A stretch of DNA of 64,000 bases from assembly GCF_009389715.1 (NCBI RefSeq), contig NW_024067834.1, positions 372,001-436,000 on the forward strand, given 5' to 3'. Below, piece by piece: positions 58,901-64,000 of this stretch. The notes beneath the pieces are model-generated. The model did not search any database, was not told the origin of the DNA, and saw nothing but the letters and a program-made list of their open reading frames with translations. This stretch comes from Phoenix dactylifera. Its lineage: Eukaryota > Streptophyta > Magnoliopsida > Arecales > Arecaceae. The position numbers and the translations under genes are program-made. Each line of letters starts with the position of its first letter. Within the stretch, counting starts at the first letter, position 1.

Positions 58901-61362
58901 AAGTATGACTGTGAATATCGGGGATTAAATGTAAGGAGATACGTTACACTGATGGAACAAGTTTATATTACTGTTTAAGGTTAACACACCTTCAGTTGTT
59001 ATTCAAAGAAGTTATGACAGAAAAATCTTCTTTATTAGACAGTCCTCATGAAGGCAGATAAACAACTCAAGTTTTACCAATTTCTGCCAAAAGAAACAAT
59101 CATAAAACAGATGGCCCTGGAACAGATCATGATGCAAATAGTCTGATACAGTGGTGGTAAATAAGAGATGTTGAAAGTGGAAGAAAGGCAAAGAAGACAA
59201 AGAAGACAGATGTGGAGTTGACAACCAAACAATATTGATTGATTCATATGCTCTTATAGATTCTTGCCAAGAACATCTAAGCATTTTGAGTTCTTTTATT
59301 TGAAATCATTTCCACATTGAATCATTTCCAAATGCATCAGAAAAAGGTTCCAGTGATCATAGATGGCTCTCAACCTATCTGTAATGACCCTTAAATTTAA
59401 TAGACATAACCATGCATTGCGAAGTTGGACCAAAGGCAACTGATCTAGAACTTTTAGGAAACTACAGAGTCCACCCCAGAAGTTAAGCTAGCACATTGGT
59501 AAAATTAAATTTATAAGTTGTTAGGTTCTCTCCACTTGATACACCAAATCAAAATCCTTACTACTCAATAACATGCAAATAAACAAAGAATTCAACTTTT
59601 CATTGTTTTCATTTTTTTCTTGAGTGAAAATTTCCATGTTTATCTAATTTAGTTTGGTTTGTTTTCACCACAGGAGTCTCATGTAGCATAAACTGAGAAT
59701 CCTATTTTGTTAATCTAGTCGAACAGGTTTTCATTTTGCAGTGTATGGCACATGCAAACATTTCATTTAGTGCATACATAATTGTATGTACATTAGCAGC
59801 ATAGGCCACATGAGGACATGCATATGTATGTGCATAGATCTATAACCCCTGTGTCAACATACTTGGATTTTGAGAACCTGTTATGTTCGACACTGGTATC
59901 CAATTGTGCGATGTCAAATCCATGTATATATCGACTGTGTAATTGGTTATTACGATTAATATACTTAATTTATTCTTCATGCTTCATGAAGGATATATCA
60001 TTGAGATGGGCTTGGCATTCAATCCTAAGTCTTGGCCAGATTGTGATGTCAGGAAGTAGTTGGTTTGCCATATTTGTAGATTAGTTCAAGGAGGGTTTGG
60101 TTGACTTGAAGCGAATCTATATGTGGATTTTATGCTTGACTTTATTGTCAACCTTGTAGGCTAAATTTATCCTAGGCTTTTGCTCCACTTGCTTGGGTTG
60201 ATATAACAATCCCAATACCTGCTTGCCCTATACTGCTACTGTGACAACTATGGCAGATCCATATCATCTTTTAGTCCATTCATAATGCTGCACACTTTTG
60301 TCTCTTGTGCAGTTTCTTGTCCCTCTTTTACACTGTCAATTAATCATTTGTTTTTTGGCTGTAGTGATCGGGGACTCCACGGGCATTTATATACATGCAG
60401 TATTTGTTTCAAAGATGGCAGGTGAGACACTAAAGAAATTTGCTCGAGGTGAAGAAGGAGAATGTTGTATAGGTTCTTCTATGGATGAGACTGCTGGAAC
60501 AGTGTTGGTGATTTCTTTTGTCTCACTTGTTGTCATAGTATCAGTTCTTGCAGCATTTCTCTTTGCTCGAAATTGTCGGCTTCTAAGGCATGGAGCCCAT
60601 AAGCGGCCTCCTAGTATGAACAGACAGGCAGTGGAACTACTTCCTTCTTTCACATTCAAAAGTTCCTATGTCAATAGCAAGCGCATGGCAGAAACTTGTG
60701 CCATTTGTCTTGAGGATTACAGAGATGGAGAGAGACTGAGGGTTCTTCCCTGTCTTCATGGTAAGCTGGATTCGCATATTTAGTTTTAATCTATTCAATG
60801 AAAAGTTATACTTGTTTTAGTTGAACCATTACTTGATTGCTAATTCTGTTGTTGGATGACAACCGAGGGGCTTGTGTGCACTTGAAAACCAGATGCTTCT
60901 TTGGACAAGAATCTTGGCATTTATAACCGCAACATGACAACTTTAGAATGTTTGATTCTTGGGCTGTCACCAGAGCTTATACTTTTAGATTCTACTGTCA
61001 CTTGAAGTCAAATGTGATGTTCCCTGCATGGTGAATTGTAAAATAGCGTGTGTTCTTCAAACCTTGGAACGGTTAATATCTTTTAATTCCTGAGTATTAA
61101 CTAGTTAAAACCTGTGTTCCTGATGATAAGGACCTGGCAAAATTACTTTCTGCATTTGAATTTGGTTACATGAAGCCAGACGCAGGTGACTATTTTAAGC
61201 TTATTAATCATGGAGGATGCGATTTGCATCTTTTTCCCCACTTGTCAACATTAACTCATAAATTCCTTCACAGATTTCCATGCAGTTTGTGTGGACTCAT
61301 GGCTGACGAAATGGGGAACGTTCTGCCCAATTTGCAAGCATGAAATGAGCTCGGGAGAATAG
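55960..61362 (+). CDS. RMR-type receptor: PA domain, transmembrane helix, RING-H2 (302 residues)
   Basis: RMR proteins sort cargo to protein storage vacuoles, and their RING-H2 domain can be an E3 ubiquitin ligase. Exons are 55960-56140, 56262-56504, 60365-60760 and 61274-61362 (909 nt, in phase, GT-AG). A signal-anchor-like region covers residues 19-42. The protease-associated (PA) luminal domain spans about 48-165, with [20 protein letters not shown] and [11 protein letters not shown] transmembrane helix lies at about 187-208 ([20 protein letters not shown]). The RING-H2 is C253-x2-C256-x14-C271-x-H273-x2-H276-x2-C279-x11-C291-x2-C294, complete. The protein ends just after the RING, lacking the Ser-rich tail of some RMRs. 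Intron 2 is 3,860 nt. A 3-codon uORF abuts the start. Confidence 0.93.
56505..60364 (+). other. Large intron 2 of the RMR gene (3,860 nt)
   Basis: Bounded by GTGAGT and TGTAG. The content is ordinary AT-rich intron sequence. A TGTAATGACCC motif near 59380 could be an old LTR edge, but no partner end was found. No nested gene is recognised. Confidence 0.7.
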
Positions 61363-62526
61363 GCTACTTGATTTTAAGCAAATCAACTTGCATTGGGCTG
61401 AGTGATGGAATAAGTTTGGCAACTATTTACGAGTTATCCATCTTCTACTCGTGTTGCATCTGTAAGTGGAATAAGATTGGCAGCTTACGCTTCCGCTTCG
61501 AATGTCTTCATGGAATTTCGTGCCTTCTGTAAGATCCGAGGGGTGTGCATATGAATCTAGAGCATGCACTTCTCTATGGACAATGCAATGCAGGCAAAAG
61601 CTGGGAGCAATCAACTGTCCTTTCCAACCATCTGTTTCATGCTTCTTGTCATGTTTGCCTCGTCATGCTCTCATTTGTTAATCCTTCTACCCATTTGTGC
61701 ATCTTCTGTATTCTCGTGTACCCTTCTGAGAGTACTCGGTGTTTAGCTGTGTTCTGACGCGGATGTGTCTCACTCGCGTGTTTGGTTTTTGATGAGCATG
61801 AGGGGGTGTTGAGCTGATACGGAGCTGCTCGGGAACTGGCACTGAATTGATCTCTGCTTTTAGCATGTAACCTATTTTTATGATGTCAGCATACAGTGAC
61901 TGTATAAAATGACTGTTTGTTGTAATCTTCTTCTTCCTCCTCTTTTTCTTCTTCTTTTTTTTTTTGTATTGTGATAAACCTTTTATGGGAGTCTCTGCCC
62001 TTACCTCCGATATTGCAGAGACGGTACGTCCGCTACTAGACCTGCTTATCAGGCAGGCCGGGCCGGGTTCGGCCCAGGCTAAGCCCCACATATGACCATA
62101 ATTAGCTAGACTGGAGCCCCATCTGGCCTGGTAGCTTGGGACGTCGGGCCGGGCCTTGGGCTTTTCTGATCGCGGCGTCGGCGAGAGGGGCAGGGGATGA
62201 TGAGGCGACGGTGAGAGGGGCTGGGGATGATGACGGCGAGGAGTGGGAGGGCAGACTGCCATGCGGAACTTCTCCGGTTGACCTGCCCTTTTTTGGTCTT
62301 TTAATTTCTCGGGTTGGCTTGCTTCTGTTTTGTTGATTCCACTTTGGTGGTTAAATAACGGGAGCCTTACATCATCTAGAAAACTGGCGTGCGCATTGCG
62401 CATATAAAAATAAATAAATAAAAATAAAACGATATCAAAAATGAAAAAATATGAATAATGAGATGAGAATATAGTGAATAAAACGAAAAGTCGCTCCAAA
62501 AAAACAACGAGCCAATAAAAAATAAA
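61363..62526 (+). other. RMR 3' UTR region and following intergenic DNA
   Basis: The 3' UTR probably extends toward 61900. 62040-62280 is GC-rich (GGCCGGGCCGGG type), with a short imperfect duplication around GAGAGGGGC-GGGGATGATGA at 62172 and 62212. No RNA gene is seen. Confidence 0.4.
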
Positions 62527-62974
62527 GAGTTTTTTGCATGAATATCCTTCTAAATATTAGATTTCACATGAATACCTTTCTAAAATTGATATTTGTATGT
62601 ATATCTTCGTAAAATACTTGTTTTGCTATTCTATTCTATTTTTATTTTTGTTTTTGCATGTATACCAATGCTATCTAATGACGCTAAAAAATTAACGGTT
62701 TTAAATTAAAATGACTAAAATATCCTTAATGGATAAATATGGAAATAGATCGCGATCCCGATAGTATAAAAAGATAGGGACAATAGCATAATTTTTTTTA
62801 ATTTTATTTTTAATTAATATAAATATATTTTTTCTTAACACTGTTAAAACAATTGTTATATTAGGGGCATTTATACAATAACAAAGTTTTATGAGGATAT
62901 ACATGCAAATATCAATTTTGAAATGGTATTTATGCAAAATTCGATATTTAGAAGGATATCTATGCAAAAAATTC
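62527..62974. mobile_element. Palindromic MITE, copy B (about 448 bp, long inverted repeats)
   Basis: The left end GAGTTTTTTGCATGAATATC pairs with the right end reading (reverse) GAATTTTTTGCATAGATATC. The inverted similarity continues for about 90 bp on each side (CCTTCTAAATATT, CAATTTTGAAATGG and GATATACATGCAAATATC blocks). Both flanks hold AAAAAATAAA, but low complexity makes the target duplication uncertain. Related to 20763-21149 in reverse orientation. Confidence 0.82.
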
Positions 62975-63059
62975 AAAAAAATAAAATTAAATGAAACCAT
63001 CTCAGTTTAGCATATGGAAAGTCTTGATTGACCAAAAAATACTGATAATTTTTTCTCCA

Positions 63060-63392
63060 TTCAAATCCAACCATCTAGAAAGAGATTCGGCTACTATGAT
63101 TAGATAGATCCAGGTATGTATGAGAGTAGGAGATGAGCACTCACGGCTATGGAACATCTGTGGCTTTACAGATTACTCATGCTTATCATAAAATGAACAA
63201 CGCAGTTGATTGGGTCGCCTCATTTGTTGTGCAGCATTTCAGCTGCTAGCTTTGTAAGAGCTAAAAGTTCGCTCCATCTCTCCTTTGCATCACTTCTTTA
63301 TTCTGATTTTTTTGAATGTACTCATATTAGAATAGTATGGTGTATCCGACTGAAACACACACACATACCAAAAAAAAAAAAAAAAAAAAAAA
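63060..63392 (+). mobile_element. LINE 3' end with poly-A tail
   Basis: Blocks LERDSATMIR, ITHAYHKMNNAVDWVASF and FECTHIRIVWCIR appear in order, with frame breaks. They match the LINE C-terminal LEGDSATVI, DWVASF and HARIV blocks at 21.15-22.1 kb. A 23-base poly-A at 63370-63392 ends the element. It is 5'-truncated and lies just downstream of MITE copy B. Confidence 0.78.
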
Positions 63393-64000
63393 TTCACCAC
63401 CCTAAACCACCTAAAGTTAGACGCGGTTTCACGCGTACCAAATCTAGAAATATCTTACGACCAAAAATTGCAGGTCATTGACTCCTCCAAGCGGTATCAC
63501 TTAACCACCGTCTCGACACGGTATAAAATGATTTTGACGAGTATTACATGATGAGTCAGGCTTAAGTCGATGTTTGGCAATGCTTCCACACACCAACCTA
63601 ATTGTGTAACAAATATATTTGACGCAGAGAAATGGAAGTCGGGTGGCTATGTTTGGTCTTCAGTCTACCGGGGAGAACAACTAGAGTCCGCAAAGTGGAA
63701 AACAGGAAAGAATGACGAAGGATGTTAGTTGTGGAAACTATAAAAGAAAAGCATGTATAAAGAGTATATATAAATTAATGAGAAATTGGTTTCTACTTGT
63801 TTTCCTTGGAGTATTTTGAGGTAAGGGTAATTCTATAAATAAGTTAAATTTTAGTCAACCAATTAAGCAAAAGCTATTCCTCTTGTTGGCTTGATTTTGT
63901 TCTCTTTTTGTGCATGGATGCATGCTAAAACACACCTTTACTCTTTGTTAATATTTTATTTTTCTCTTATGCTATAGTGAGTCTTAATCTCTTGGTGTGC
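63393..64000. other. Intergenic, nothing recognised
   Basis: AT-rich DNA with no recognisable coding, RNA or transposon terminus before the window ends. Confidence 0.45.

Noticed and set aside
62701..62974. Exact 10-bp target duplication AAAAAATAAA around MITE copy B
   Set aside because: The flanks are low-complexity A-rich DNA and the alignment to the element ends is off by one or more bases, so I do not claim it.
62701..63000. 99-codon minus-strand frame
   Set aside because: Falls within the palindromic MITE and is AT-rich with no domain.

Overview
This is nuclear DNA of a flowering plant, most likely a monocot and plausibly a palm-type genome. The species is inferred, not proven. Evidence: intron-split genes with GT-AG borders and plant-type TATA boxes, GC-rich thaumatin exons in an AT-rich background, long gene deserts, and many non-LTR, LTR, SINE and MITE remnants. 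No bacterial-style operon, CRISPR, rRNA or convincing tRNA gene is visible.

Five genes can be rebuilt by splicing. (1) 1-1081, minus: the 5' four exons of an AUX1/LAX auxin influx carrier, cut by the left edge. (2) 22596-24531, plus: a 310-residue thaumatin-like protein (TLP-A). (3) 34629-36692, plus: a second, 312-residue thaumatin-like protein (TLP-B) with the same three-exon layout. (4) 47817-51486, minus: an eight-exon, 566-residue plant endo-1,4-beta-xylanase (carbohydrate-binding module plus GH10). (5) 55960-61362, plus: a four-exon, 302-residue PA-TM-RING protein of the RMR vacuolar sorting receptor type. A two-exon cyclophilin fragment lies at 54199-54518.

The rest is mostly repeat-derived. 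1.3-14.2 kb is largely unrecognised, with a 30-bp minisatellite and an (AT)34 tract. 14.2-22.1 kb is a transposon cluster: a 2.6-kb minus-strand solo-LTR-like element with internal tandem repeats, three LINE 3' ends, two inverted SINE copies and a palindromic MITE. 25-34 kb is AT-rich, with a TATTA-type block near 28.5-29.1 kb. 40.4-42.8 kb holds a LINE remnant split by a 1,410-bp solo LTR with perfect 5-bp target duplications. 43.5 kb has a 195-bp MITE. The xylanase gene carries a SINE in intron 2. 62.5-63.4 kb holds a second copy of the palindromic MITE and another LINE 3' end.

The genes are transcribed separately. The two thaumatin-like proteins and the xylanase are predicted cell-surface or wall proteins, the RMR protein acts in vacuolar sorting, and the LAX protein imports auxin. 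I see no new multi-gene system. The points most worth checking are regulatory and structural: two stop-free introns whose lengths are multiples of three (TLP-B intron 1 and xylanase intron 7), an in-frame upstream start that would change targeting of the xylanase, upstream ORFs on TLP-B and the RMR gene, a three-copy SINE family and nested transposon insertions.
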